From: Ceratotherium simum simum
Lineage: Eukaryota > Chordata > Mammalia > Perissodactyla > Rhinocerotidae
DNA: 64,000 nucleotides
Reading direction: 5' to 3'
NCBI RefSeq assembly: GCF_000283155.1
Contig: NW_004454262.1
Location: forward strand, 949,229-1,013,228
Made by a program: the position numbers and the translations under genes. Of the stretch, positions 50,576 through 61,999 are shown piece by piece (the stretch's first letter is position 1; every line of letters begins with the position of its first letter). The notes beneath the pieces are model-generated. The model had not been told where the DNA came from. It ran no database searches and was given only the letters and a program-made list of their open reading frames with translations.

Positions 50576-52074
50576 TGGGGCTGAGCTCACTGGGTCAGTG
50601 AGGACAAGATAGCTAACTCCAGTACGGTGTTGGTGGCACCAGACAATTGGTACATATTAATAGTTCAGATGTCAGGGAAGGGTTCCAAGGATATGAGTGA
50701 AATGTGGGGACCCGGTAGGTGTCATTTCAAAAGGTGAAGAGGTGACAGAAGAAGGTATAGGAAATGACGAGATGGGAAAGTGGACCCCAGGGCCGGAAGG
50801 AAGGGACTGGTAGGAGCGAAGACTCAGGCTAGGATTTACGAGGTCCTGACACCTTAAGAAGGAATCTGGGCTCCGTCCTGAGGACCACACCTGCGAGGAG
50901 ACGGCAGGAGAGTTCTTTCAGAGAGTGTTTTAGAAGGAGAGGGAGGAGGCCAGAGGAAGTCAGCCATGCCCAGTCTAGAAGTCACAGCTTCTGTGAGCGA
51001 GGGAGCCCCATTTACAGTGAGAACAGACCTGGACTTACAGAGTTTAGAGTCCACAGGTAGGGTCTGTGGCACAGTGTTGCCAAGAGAAAAATTCCTGACC
51101 CTCTGCTGCTCTCTAACTCCCCATGTCTATGAGAGAAAAGAAAGCTAGGGATATTTCCAGAACATTCAACCATCAGACACAGTTTCTAAGATTTGCCTGC
51201 CACTTTTCTCCCTCCCTATACACTCCCCTCACCACACATGTGGAGGGCCCCAGGGGGCACAGCCAGCTTAGATGGCATTTGGTCGTGGCCTCTCAGAGGA
51301 GGTCCCTGGAATGCCTCAGCCCCCTCATCCCGTGCTGCTACTGCCATCCTGTGGTGGAGGCAGGAATTACACCCACTCGGTCCTCTTCCCAGTTCAGAGG
51401 CGCCCAAGCCCATGGCGGCATCTGCCCTCTGGACTCATGGGGAAAGAATGGGTGGGCCCAACACATGGGAAACGTTTCCCTCTTAGAAAGTGTAATGTAG
51501 GGGTTGGACATTAGGTGAAAAATAGTATCTGGAGATGGGGGTCTTAGTTCAAATGTGCTTGGGATTCTAAATTTTAGAATCAATATGAAGCTTTTTTAGA
51601 GAAACATCTCTGTTGCTGCTGCTGTGGCTTCCCTTTCTCTGAACCCAAGACACCATTTTTGCTTTTACTAAATATAAACAAGGGGGATTCTGGGCTGCCT
51701 GGGATGGAGAGGCAGGCATGTGGAGGCCGTAGGCCACCTACTGACCACCCCCTGTAGGGTCCGGAGAGCGCCATCCAGTTACGTGAACCAGGACGGCGCT
51801 CACCCGCTCTGCCGATTCTGGTTGCCCACGTCCCTGAAGTGATCCAGTTCAGCATTTCCCAGAGTGTCCTTGTGCATTTATAATTTCCTGTCTCTTTCAC
51901 AGCGTGGCTCCCTTCATCTTGGAAGGCATAAACAGGACCCATTCCGTCAGCCCCTCTGTGAGATGAGGGTGTGAGCAGTTGTCAAGGAGCCACAAGTTAC
52001 AATGGCACGAGGATGAACTTCAAGACCCCACCTGCTTATACGAATTGCGTGCCCTGGAGGAGCAAGCGGCTCTG

Positions 52075-52165
52075 CCCAGGGCATTTAACCTTCTGTGAGC
52101 CTCTGTTTGCTCATCTGTAGAATGAGGATGATCTCCACCAGTGGAGGGGTTGTGAGGATCAGCTC
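52075..52165 (+). repeat. MIR core fragment
   Basis: GGGCATTTAACCTTCTGTGAGCC, then CTGTTTGCTCATCTGTAGAATGAGG is the MIR core. Confidence 0.7.
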
Positions 52166-53277
52166 TTCATTCTGCTCACCCCAGACCACTTAGGAGGACC
52201 ACAAGGTCCTCCTTCCCCTGCTCCCTTGGCTGTCTAAACGGATTGGTCTGGGACCCCTATATTCCTGCCCAGGTAATCTTTTCCAACTTGGATATGGGTG
52301 AAATCTGCACTACCAGAGCACGCAACACCAAAAGGAACGGGCGGGGGCAGGCCATGGTGATGACCATGTGTGCCCCAGAGGACACCCAGGGACGAGGAAA
52401 TTTGGGGATTTGAAGAGCAGAAGGTAAGAGAGATTAAAGCCCACGGCCAAGGCTCCCCGCCTGTCAGATGAGAGCCAGGACAGATGCTCAGTGGGGGTGA
52501 GGGCAGAGCCCACACATCTGCCAGTTCACCAGGCTGCCCGCTAAGGAGAGTAGGGCAAGCCAGAGGGTTACAGACTCAGAGGGAGGAGGGACTCTTGAAC
52601 TGGGCCTGAACGTGCGTGCCGAGCTGGATGGGTGGATGAGAGGGAGGTGGGGTTTCCAGGTGAGGTGGAGCAGCAAGGCGGGGAAAAGGGATGAGAGTGA
52701 GCATCACCCCTGGGTGAGGGGGAGGCTGCCAGACACAGGCGGTGAGAAGGGTGCCCGTGGGGCCGGGGTGAGGAGCTGAGCCTTCATGGACTGTGCTGAA
52801 TGAGGAGGACACGCGTGTGCAAATGTCCAGCAGACCAGGGAATTGGAGCTCCTGTGAGTGGGCACCTCATACTTGGGGTTCATCTTTGAGGGCCTTGATT
52901 CATTTCTTAAAACAGAAATTATTTACTAGTAGGTGAAAGGCGGGAGAAAGAAAAGAAACGTAATGGTGTGCCAAACAGGACTCAGTGCCACAGGGACAGA
53001 AGTCGGGCGTCTCATGCCCATTGATGGAAACGATCAACGATTTTATACTCCTTCTAGGAGTATTCCGAGCAGCGAGGCAAACATTTTCCTGCCACTAGGA
53101 ATGGCGCAGACTGCAGCCGTTGTGGCGTTTATGTCCCTAAGTTCAGTTTACCATTCAACGGAAGTTCTGTCGGGAAAAGCGGCAAGGGCGGTAACTTAGA
53201 ACCAATAGAGACCTGCTCTCTTGGAAAAAACTGCTCTGAGGCTCTGAACACGGGAGCGGAATGAGAAACGGCGGTCA

Positions 53278-53298
53278 CACACTGCCCCCTGGTGTCCA
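53278..53298 (-). promoter_or_regulatory. CTCF-like binding site
   Basis: The + strand reads ACTGCCCCCTGGTGTCC, the reverse complement of a CTCF core (CCACYAGGGGGCR). It is not inside a recognised repeat. As the interval between GLI3 and INHBA separates two independently regulated developmental genes, a boundary site is plausible. Occupancy is not shown by sequence. Confidence 0.5.
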
Positions 53299-53579
53299 CG
53301 GAGTTTATTGCATGTTGGCTGCCTCCAGAGGCTCCGAGGGACTGCAGGATGGTCGGCTCCGTCTTACCTAAGGTAAACCCAGGTATCGTGGGTTCCTCAC
53401 AAGTGCTCTTCCCAACAGTCAATGATGAGGACCGGTTTCCGTGTTTACCAACCTATTTGCACTCTTGTTGGTCACACAACCCCACAGAGGAAAAAATCAC
53501 AGAAGACATGTAGCAGTCCGGTCTCTGGGCTGCCCCCCTCTTCTACTGCAGCCCACCCGGGAGCTGGTTTGTGTGTTGG

Positions 53580-53690
53580 TTAAAAGGCATGCGCTTCATA
53601 GACAGATCCAGACTCATGTTCTGGCGCTGCCACCTAGTAGCTGTGTGACCCGGAGAGCGGGCAGGTCACTTCATCTGTCCACACCTTCTT
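53580..53690 (+). repeat. MIR fragment
   Basis: GTTAAAAGGCATGCGCTTC, AGACTCATGTTCTGGCGCTGCC, TAGCTGTGTGACCCGGAG and GCAGGTCACTTCATCTG follow the MIR 5'-to-core order. Confidence 0.65.
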
Positions 53691-54066
53691 TATTCAGTCG
53701 ACTGCGTTCTGCACTCCATCACCGCTGTGCTAGGAAGTCAAAGTTAGAAGAAGAAATGGCCCCAATCTCCAGGAGTTTGTGGGTGGAACACTCACACGAC
53801 AGGAGGACATTTTCTATACCTCGCCATAAGCTTCAGGGCAAGTCAGCCTCGGGGTCAATTTATCTGAGGCCTGGGGACTGTGACATTTGTCCCATGAGGG
53901 CAGTGTGAACGGTAAATGAGAACACGAGTAAAGCATCTAGTGCCGTGTCTGGCACAGAAAACAAGAGTGCTCGTTATCAGGGCTTCAAAGGGGCCTCGTG
54001 AGCTGCAGGCAGCAGCGGGTGAGGGAGAGGGTGGAGGTGGTGTTCTGTGGGAGGGTTGTCTGCATC

Positions 54067-54435
54067 AGCACTGTCCCGGAGAAATAGACTGTGAGCCACA
54101 AAGGCAAGCCACAAATGTAGTTTTAAATTTTCTAGTAACTTCTAGAAGCCCCAGTAGCCTAATGGATAAATTTTCTAGTAGCTTCATGAAAAAAGTTTGT
54201 AAAAAGTAAAATTAATTTTGTAATAATTTTATTTAACCCTATATATCCAAAATATTTTCAATTCCATGTGTAATCAATGTCAAAAATTATTAATGAGATG
54301 ATTTACAGTTTTTTGCTCGTGCCAAGTCTTCGTGATCCATGGTCTAGGCTACATTTGCAGCGCATGTCAATTTGGAGCAGCCACATTTCCAACGCTCGAT
54401 AGGCTGTGTGGCTCATGGCTACCACGTTGGATGCA
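54067..54435. mobile_element. hAT-Charlie (MER-type) DNA transposon, longer form
   Basis: CAGCACTGTCCCGGAGAAATAG, GTAGTTTTAAATTTTCTAGTA, TTTATTTAACCCTATATATCC, AATCAATGTCAAAAATTATTAATGAG, GCGCATGTCAATTTGGAGCAGCCAC and TGGCTACCACGTTGG are the block order of the TGTCCAATA-type MER element. It shares its ends with the shorter element at 20006. Confidence 0.8.
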
Positions 54436-55204
54436 TTCCTGAGTCCTGGAAGGGGACGAGACAGTGACTTGGCTCGTGACCCTGTGGTTGAGCTGGAGTT
54501 GCTTCCTACGGCTGCAGCTGCTGCCTGTTTGGCTCCAGGAGACATGACATCAGTGCTTGTCAAAGGGTGGCTCAGAGACCATCTGCTTTAGAATCTTCTG
54601 GGCTGTTGCTTAAACATAAAACCAGATTCCTGGGCCCTACCCCATCGGAGTCACCAGCAGTCAGGAATCTGCATTTTCAATAGGCCCGTCAAGTGATCTG
54701 GGGGTCCGGCATCCCCTCTCCTTTCCAGGACAGAGAATACATTGCTTTGGAGTACAAGATGATAGATCTTTCTCTTCTCTTACTTCTCCTTTTGGATGAA
54801 GTGTCTGGAACAAGGGTGACTGTTAGAATTATGGAAGTGGTCGTGACTCAGTTGCCAGTCTCCTCGTGCTTTCCTTGATTCCCTTCACCTGGAGTTTAAT
54901 CTTGGCTGCGGTCAATCACTTCCTCCAACATGAAGCGTTCTCTCCAGACATGGACGTGGTGTAGGCCACACACTATATTTCCCACAGTACCTGAGGAGGC
55001 AACACTCATCTCCAGTGGAACACCCAGCCACGTCCACCAATGTTCCAACCCTCTACCCCCAGATGGAGGTGACAGGATGAGAGAGAGGATGGTGCTATAA
55101 AGGCAAAGCTGAGAGAAATCAAGACATTCCATATTTAAAAATAGTAGCTCTGTATTCAGGATGTCGTGTGTCTTTGATATGATATGATATGCTAAGCTAT
55201 TTGC

Positions 55205-55375
55205 TCAGCAAAGGACTGTAAGTGCACTATCTCATCTATTTCTTCCAACACCCTGAGAGGTGACTACTATGTTTCGTTTTACAGATGAGGAAAGTGAAGC
55301 TCAGAGAGGTTCAGTAACTTGCTCAAGATCACATGGCAAGTAAGTAGTGGAAACAGTGCTAAAGCCCACAAAGAT
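55205..55375 (+). repeat. MIR fragment
   Basis: GCACTATCTCATCTATTTCTTC, TTTTACAGATGAGGAAAGTGAAG, CTCAGAGAGGTTCAGTAACTTGC and AAGATCACATGGCAAGTAAG form one of the best preserved MIR copies in the window. Confidence 0.8.
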
Positions 55376-55537
55376 GGGAGAGAAAAGAGCGATGAGCCAA
55401 GTCATGAAACTGGGGTCCTATTCCTCCCCCATTTGAAATCACTAACCGTTGGCTTAACATAAATCTTTTATTTTTTCTGAACTTCAATTCTCTCCTTGAA
55501 AACAGGATAGTCAAGCCAAGTGAACTTGATCATCTCT

Positions 55538-55787
55538 CTTTTTTTTTTTGGTGAGGAAGATTGGCTGGGAGCTAACATCTGTTGCCAATTCTCCTCTTTT
55601 TGCTTGAGGAAGATTGTCGCCGAGCTAACATCTGTGCGAATCCTCCTCTATTTTGTACGAGGCATGCCACCACAGCATGGCTTGACAAGTGGTGTGTAGG
55701 TCTGCACCTGGGATCTGAACCTGTGAACGCCGGGCTGCCAAAGTGGAGTGGTGAACTTAACCACTATGCCACTGGGCTGGCCCCAGG
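55538..55787 (-). mobile_element. ERE SINE, antisense
   Basis: It begins with a T run (the A tail of the minus strand), then GTGAGGAAGATTGGCTGGGAG and GAGGAAGATTGTCGCC, and ends TTAACCACTATGCCACTGGG, CTGGCCCC, the reversed tRNA-like head. A perfect 8 bp target duplication TCATCTCT lies at 55530-55537 and 55788-55795. Perissodactyl-specific. Confidence 0.93.
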
Positions 55788-55819
55788 TCATCTCTTTTTT
55801 GAATATTCATTTCCCCACT

Positions 55820-56590
55820 TGTTGTAGGTTGAGTTTCCTGGAAAAGAGACTCCAAAACTGTGAGCTTTTCATGCAAAATATTTATTGGGGAGCACTCTTG
55901 AGCAAAACCTTTCACGGATGACAGAAGCAGGATGGGGCAGAGGGAGAAGTTGAAATGCAACACAGTTTCAAGAGAGGCCTGCTGGGAGCTCTGGAGCTGG
56001 GATGGCCCCTGAGGACTGTCCCAATAGAGGCAAGGGAGCCAGATCTTTGTGTCCTCAGAAAGACTAGTCATTGGATGCAGGCTGCCTCCAGAGAGAGAAG
56101 GTTTCCTTTGGAGGAGGACAAGTCAGGAAAGTGCTTCATTTGTGAGCCATCACTACCTCCTAACACTCGCAACAGCTGAGACCTTGGGTGCCTGCACTAG
56201 AAGGGAGGTCTGGGCAGCACATCACAGCGTCTATTGCTGTCTTTCTCTCGTGCTCTTCAGATTCACTTCATCTAGTAAGTTTGGCCCCATGCAGAAGCAG
56301 ATGCCCCAGGATTATAGTTGATCCGCTTTCCTCAGGAAACTTACAAGAGGAAGAAAGCCAGTGGAAGGAACTATATCCCCATCACAACAGTCTTGGGTCT
56401 GCAAGGTGTACTCATCATCTCGCTCCTCTACTACCTGTTCTAGATGACCCTTATCCTTGGCTAGCACCTCTGCTGGTCTTGTGGCTTACTGATGTGGGAC
56501 TCAGACCTCTGTCCCTGAGGGGTCTGAGCCCCTACTACCATGACATCCTCAAGCCATGGCTGCTACACTTGTCTATTTCTTGTCAAATTT
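55820..56590 (-). mobile_element. Probable 3' LTR of the ERVL-like relic
   Basis: On the minus strand the segment ends with CCCAATAAATATTTTGC (poly(A) signal near 55880), a short U5-like stretch and CCTACAACA at 55820. It lies directly downstream (minus orientation) of the decayed pol at 56600-58650, as a 3' LTR should. The upstream boundary and family are approximate. Confidence 0.5.
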
Positions 56591-56599
56591 AGGCTGGAG

Positions 56600-58650
56600 A
56601 GTAATGAGAGAATACTGGATCACGTGGGGGCCAAATCTCTTTCTTGTCCTCATTGTATAATGGTAGCCATACCTCCCCCTGAAGATCAGGGTCAATTACA
56701 ATGGCAAGTGTGATGATTCCTTCCTGGGTTGCTGGACTCCTGACACAGGAAACCTAAAGTTACCAGACTTCAGAAATAGCTTAAAGTTTAATGGGATCCT
56801 TTCTATGTTCCTTGTGATCTCCCTCTGGGAGTCAGGACTTCTAGATATGTAAAGCCTAGAGTTTCAGGAATGGGAAGCACGGATTGCCCAAGTGGATCTT
56901 TGGGAATAATGGTAAGCGAGATCATGCCTATTTCAACCTCTTGGTTCTTAGACTCTGTATTCTACTTAGCAAGGTCAGAACATCTCATATGATTTAGCAT
57001 GTACACTGCATCTGGAGGATGGTGTCCCATTCTCACAGGGCATCGTCTCCAAGAAGGTACCAAGACTGGTCATTCCATTGCTCTATCAGGCTGCAACTTC
57101 TGGTGATGTGAAATGTCATAGGGCCATTGGATTCCTGACATAGCTCCTTAGTCATACCTCCTTGGACTAAAGCAATGTCATGTGGAATCCCATATCAGTG
57201 AGATAAGCCTTTGGATAGTGGTGCTGGCTGAGACTCTGCAGGCAAAAAAGACAAACCAGTACCAAGAATATCTATTTCTTCCCATCAAGATGACTCTCTA
57301 CCCCTTTAAGGGTTGAAATGGTCTAGTGTAATCGACTTGCCACCAAGCAGGCAGTAGTTCACCTTGAGAATGGGTACCATATGTGATGGCTCAGCATTGG
57401 TGTCTATTGGGGGTACAGCGGCAGCAGTAGTGAATGGGCCTTGGTGAGTGGGAACCTAGCTGTGGGATCCATGCATAACCTCCTTCTCTGAATACGCTAG
57501 TCCTGAGCCCATTGTGCCAGGTCTGAGGTGACCAAGGACCGAGGCTAAGCTGTTGTCAACTCTTAGGGTCATTCTGTCTACTTACTTGTTTACTGGCTCT
57601 TTGGTGGTGGTTGCTCTCTGGTGGGTGTTAAAATGTGATACAAAATCTTCATGCGTTGTGCCTGCTCCCCAGGCTTATCCACATGCCTCTTCCCCAGACC
57701 TCCTTATTCTTGATCTTCCAGTCTTTCTCCTGCCAGAGCTGTGACCGACAGCCAAGCCATTCACTGCTGCATGTGAGTGTTCTCCCCTCAGACTACTTTT
57801 CTTTCCACACAACGTGAATGACTGCGTGCATTAGCTGAGTTCTGCCTATTAGGAGGATTTAGCCTCATCACTGACTTTCAGATCGTCACCCGAGTTGGAC
57901 TGTATTTCAGGACAGTCCATTTTCAGCCTGAACCCACATACTTAGCCAACTCATCTGTGAACAAACTTGGCCTGTTGCCCCCCGTTAGTTAGTCTAAGAG
58001 CTGAAGAAGAGATTCCAGTACAACAGCGGTGGTTGACACGAGGGTCTGGGCCACATGCTCATGCAATGACTTGTGCCCTCCATCCCTGTTTGTGCTGATC
58101 TTGAATATACCACATCTAACTTAAAATGAATTGCTGATGAGACCTGACCTCATGGCCTGGTGGGTCTAACCCAGGTCATGATGGGCAGTGTTAGCTTCAT
58201 AGTTGGTCACTTGATGGCCTATGGTCCAGCCCTCTACGAATTCTCAGTGACAGGAGCTATTTCTCAACTAATGTATAATTTTCTACTGCAGATGGGTTGG
58301 CCTTGCTCCAGAACCTTAGGGATGTACATTGTGATGTTCCTATCAGGGCTTGCCAAAAACTCTTCACGATGTCTTCCCACCACGGATACCACTAAAACCA
58401 TAGGGTCTTTGATGTCTTGTAGCCCATGTGGAAAGACTGCTTACACTGCAGCTTGAATCTGTTATAGAGTCCTGATCTGCTCTTGGCCCCACTCAAAGAA
58501 CAATGTGATGCTCTGCAAGATTGTTGCATAAACGAGCCAAAGATGGTCTCTGTATGTGAGCCCCTGCATTATTTATTCTTCACAACGGGCTGAGATTGAT
58601 TAGCTCAAAAGCCCACTGGCGTCAAACTCAAATTTTTACATATCCAATTA
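56600..58650 (-). pseudogene. Decayed ERVL-like pol (RNase H and integrase) relic
   Basis: In minus-strand frames interrupted by stops and shifts, retroviral pol landmarks appear in order: an RNase H start of FTD type near 57960, a VWGRGMW-like motif near 57690, a DRMT segment near 57570, an integrase WQVDY motif near 57335, and a later GIQW block near 57130. This order, and the WQVDY motif, are those of class III (ERVL) elements. No frame is open for long, so it is non-functional. gag and env are not seen, and reverse transcriptase motifs were not resolved further upstream. Confidence 0.7.
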
Positions 58651-59439
58651 TATTAAACATAGCTCAAATAATTTTAGTCATTTAGAGCCTGCCTGCTTTG
58701 CATACCCTACCAGACTACACCCAACATCTGCATAGATAAGCCCCGGGGCTATCAAAACCCCAAGGCTCACTGTCCTTTGGAGCTCTCTGACCCCCAGCCT
58801 CCCCTTTGTACTGCTGAGTGACATCAGCTAGACTCATGAATCCCCTCTCCTCCTGGAGTTCCTTTCCCTTCTCCCTCCTGCCCATGGAACACAGTTGGCT
58901 GGTAGATTTTCTGACCTTATGTGTATATCTACTCTAATATGCCCACTTCTCTGGGCATTTTGATTCCTTTCTCCACCATTTGACCCAGAAAGTTCTGGTA
59001 TCTCTTCTCCAGTTAGTGTGCCCAAGCTTCCAAGAGGTAGCCCAGCAGCATATTAGCATTATCTGCTGGGGACCTTGCCACGATATTCACTTTTATATCA
59101 CAGGAGAGGACTTTCATTTGGACGAACTCTTCCTTATCGCCTCTTCTTCCCCTGGATCAGGTACCCTGAGGATCCAGACCCACATGTACCTTCTGGCTCC
59201 TGCTAGGAAATGTTATTCAGATCCTGTAGCTCATTCAGGGTTGTTGCAGGTGTCGACTGCCGTGTAACAAACTGTTCCAAAGGGAGTGGAGAGGAGCAAC
59301 CATCTTCTGTCGGTATTCTCTTTCCACAGTTCTAGGGGTTGATGGGTTTAGGTAAGCAGTCCTTGCTCTGTGTCTCCCATGTGGTTAGAGTCAGACACTG
59401 GCTGGGGATGGAGTACCCCACACTATACTATTCCTTTAT

Positions 59440-59679
59440 AGGAAATGACCAGAATAGGAAAATAAAAAGAGAGACAGAGGTGGATTAGAGCTGGGAGGAT
59501 GGGTGGATTGTGGGTGATAGATAACGAGTGCAGAGTTTCTTTCTGAGGTGATGAAAATGTTCTAAAATTGATTGTCATGTCAGTTGCACAATTCTGAATA
59601 TACTAAATTCATTGAATTATATGCTTTAAATAGGTGAATTGTATGGTATATGAATTATATCTCAATAAAGCTATTACAA
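59440..59679 (+). repeat. L1 3' end (mammalian-wide type)
   Basis: GAGTGCAGAGTTTCTTTCTGAGG, TGATGAAAATGTTCTAAAATTG, CAGTTGCACAATTCTGAATATAC, TGAATTATATGCTTTAAATAGG and CTCAATAAAGCTATTACAA form the 3' terminus. A SINE has inserted exactly at this end. Confidence 0.8.
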
Positions 59680-60084
59680 GCCAGCCTTGGTGGTCTAGTG
59701 GTTAAGATTTGGTGGTCTCATCACCACGGCCTGGGTTTGTTTCTCGGTCAGGGAACTACACCACCTGTCTGTCTGTTGTCACACTGCGGCGGCTGTGTGT
59801 TGCTGTGATGCTGAAAGCTATGCCACCAGTGTTTCAAATACCAGCAGGGTCACCCAGGGTGGACAGGTTTCAGCAGAGCTTCCAGACTAGACAGACTAGG
59901 AAGAAGGACCTGGCCACCCACTCCCAAAAAAATTGGCCATGAAAACGCTATGAACAGCAGTGGAGCATTGTCTGCTATAGCGCAGGAAGATGAGAGGATG
60001 GTGCAGAAAGACTGGGCAGGGTTCTGCTCTGCTGTACACGGGGTCGCTAGGAATCAGAATCCACTTGATGGCGCTAACAACAGC
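59680..60084 (+). mobile_element. ERE-type SINE with RTE-like tail
   Basis: The head GCCAGCCTTGGTGGTCTAGTGGTTAAG is tRNA-like (A box), and CTGGGTTTGTTTCTCGG is a decayed B box. The tail ends GGGGTCGCTAGGAATCAGAATCCACTTGATGGCGC, the terminus seen in SINEs mobilised by RTE/BovB-type LINEs. A 13 bp target duplication with one mismatch (AAAGCTATTACAA at 59667-59679, AAAGCTGTTACAA at 60085-60097) brackets the copy. ORFs at 59709-60135 run through it and are not genes. Confidence 0.85.
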
Positions 60085-60099
60085 AAAGCTGTTACAAAA

Positions 60100-61640
60100 A
60101 CAATAAAAAGAAAGCAGGGTCTATTCTGTGATTGAGTATCTAAATAAGTCTTATCTGTAGAGAGGAAGGGCCAGAGCAAGGATACAGCTGTAATTGATAA
60201 AGAAGTAATTGGTAAAGTTCCCATGTTTGCCAAGAAGGGGATGTGCAGTATTTTGTCAGTTACATAGTAACCTTGTTTTTGTCTGTGCTTAGACAAAGGT
60301 AGGGAATAGCCTTGTTTTGTCCAACTTTATCATGGTCTCAATGTGACCTTGTCTGATGTTGGTGGTGCTGGCATTCTGTGAGCCAGCTGATGTCCACCAG
60401 GAGAATAATACTGGACCAGCTGTGAGTGCCAGTGAGCCTCTACCAGCACCGAGGCCAGTCTTGGGCCCTAGGGGTTGCTTATTTCCTTTCTTATTTGGAT
60501 TCATGGGAAGTTATGTGGGCACTTAGGTGGGTTTGTGAACCGTTGAAATTGTGTGCCGCATTTCAGAGCAAGAGTGTGAATTTTACAGACAGAAAATCCA
60601 TAGAATCTGTTAAAGTCTTTAAAGTGGTCTGTAACCAGAAAAGATTAAGAAACACTGGCCCAAATTAAAAAGTGAAAAAGGATAAATATGAAACTCTGAA
60701 GCTCCCGATATGTTAGGGGCAGTTAGAGAAAGAGGATCAGTAGGGGCTGGGGAGCCCAGAGAGAGGAAGAGGAAACCCACTGAGAGAGGCTGGAGCCTGC
60801 AGCCCCGGGAGGGTGGCTTCAAGATGGAGCCCATGCCTGTATCCTCACAGGCCATGGAGATGTCAGGAAAGATCAAACTAGACTGCTTGAGTTCATCAGA
60901 CAGTTGCATCTTGGGGATGAGCCATCAGAGTGGGATACTATCCCAGGAGATATTTTTGTAAGAAAATAGGCACTCATTTTCCCTGAACAGTTTAGTCACT
61001 GACCTGCACGAAATACCTTCTGGTTTTTGTCTGCTTTGGGTCTGTGAGTTTGAGGAGTCGCATTTCCTTACCCAGAGGCAGGGTCAAGACACAAAGGTCA
61101 CTGGTCTCTGCGAGTGACTGAGAAAGCCAGGCAGAGTCTGAGCCTCCTCCCAGCCAGCGAGCCCAGACCAGCTCCCTGACTCACCCCATCCATCCTTCAG
61201 TGAGCTCTGGAGGGTGACAATGAATGGAAATTGTAAAATTCCCAGTTGAATGTTTTCTGAAGCACTCACCAGGGAAACAGGAAGTTGCACACCTCATAGG
61301 TCTGTGTCTCCAGCTTACGAATGTGTTCGCTACGTTCAGCCAGGAAGAAGTTGCTCACAGCTCTGCTCCATCTGAAAAAAGCCAGAGATGGGTTTTCCTG
61401 AAATAGAGTGGTCTCTCCCCATTCCTCTTTGTTGACAGTGAGGTTCTCTGCTTCTACCTGCATCCACTTCACATGGGAAAAAGGAGGGGGAAAGGTTAGT
61501 TACCCTCATGCCTGTATTTGGAATATTTCCAAACCAGCTCAGGGGCTCTGATTATGACTAATGACCAAGATCCCAAGGGAATCTGTTACTTGTTCCCCAA
61601 TTTTGTTCCTCTTAAACCCAGAATATTAGTAAGATTCTGT
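60100..61640. other. Non-coding flank
   Basis: Unique sequence with short ORFs only. No repeat or gene is recognised with confidence. Confidence 0.45.
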
Positions 61641-61649
61641 AGAAATTGT

Positions 61650-61790
61650 CATAGTAATAGCTATTGGATTCTTACTATGTACCAAATAAATTACACATGT
61701 CAGCTCATTTAATCCATACAACTCTATTCTCTAAGTGCTATAAGTATCACCATTTTGCAGGCGAGAAACTGAGGCATGGATAATTTAACT
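61650..61790 (+). repeat. MIR fragment
   Basis: GTAATAGCTATTGGATTCTTAC, TATGTACCAAATAAATTACAC, TCATTTAATCCATACAACTC and CATTTTGCAGGCGAGAAACTGAGG match MIR. Confidence 0.75.
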
Positions 61791-61864
61791 ATAAGGACCA
61801 CCGTTACCTGTTCCATGTGTTGTATGACTATTCTGTATGACACGCTATGACTATACATATTGCA

Positions 61865-61990
61865 CTATTCTCTATTCAATAAATAGTAGCATTATTCCCA
61901 TTTTATAGAAGAGAAGGTGAGGCACAGAGCATTTCACTAACTTGCCCAAAGTCACACAGCTGAAGCTGTGAGGAGGAGGTAGCTGTTGTA
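61865..61990 (+). repeat. MIR fragment
   Basis: ATTATTCCCATTTTATAGAAGAG, AAGGTGAGGCACAGAGC, TTTCACTAACTTGCCCAAAG and TCACACAGCTGAAGC match the MIR core, adjacent to another MIR copy in the same orientation. Confidence 0.75.
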
Positions 61991-61999
61991 TTCTGGGGT

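Noticed and set aside
51740..51752. GLI-like site TGACCACCCC
   Set aside because: One base off the GACCACCCA consensus. Such matches are expected by chance in 64 kb.
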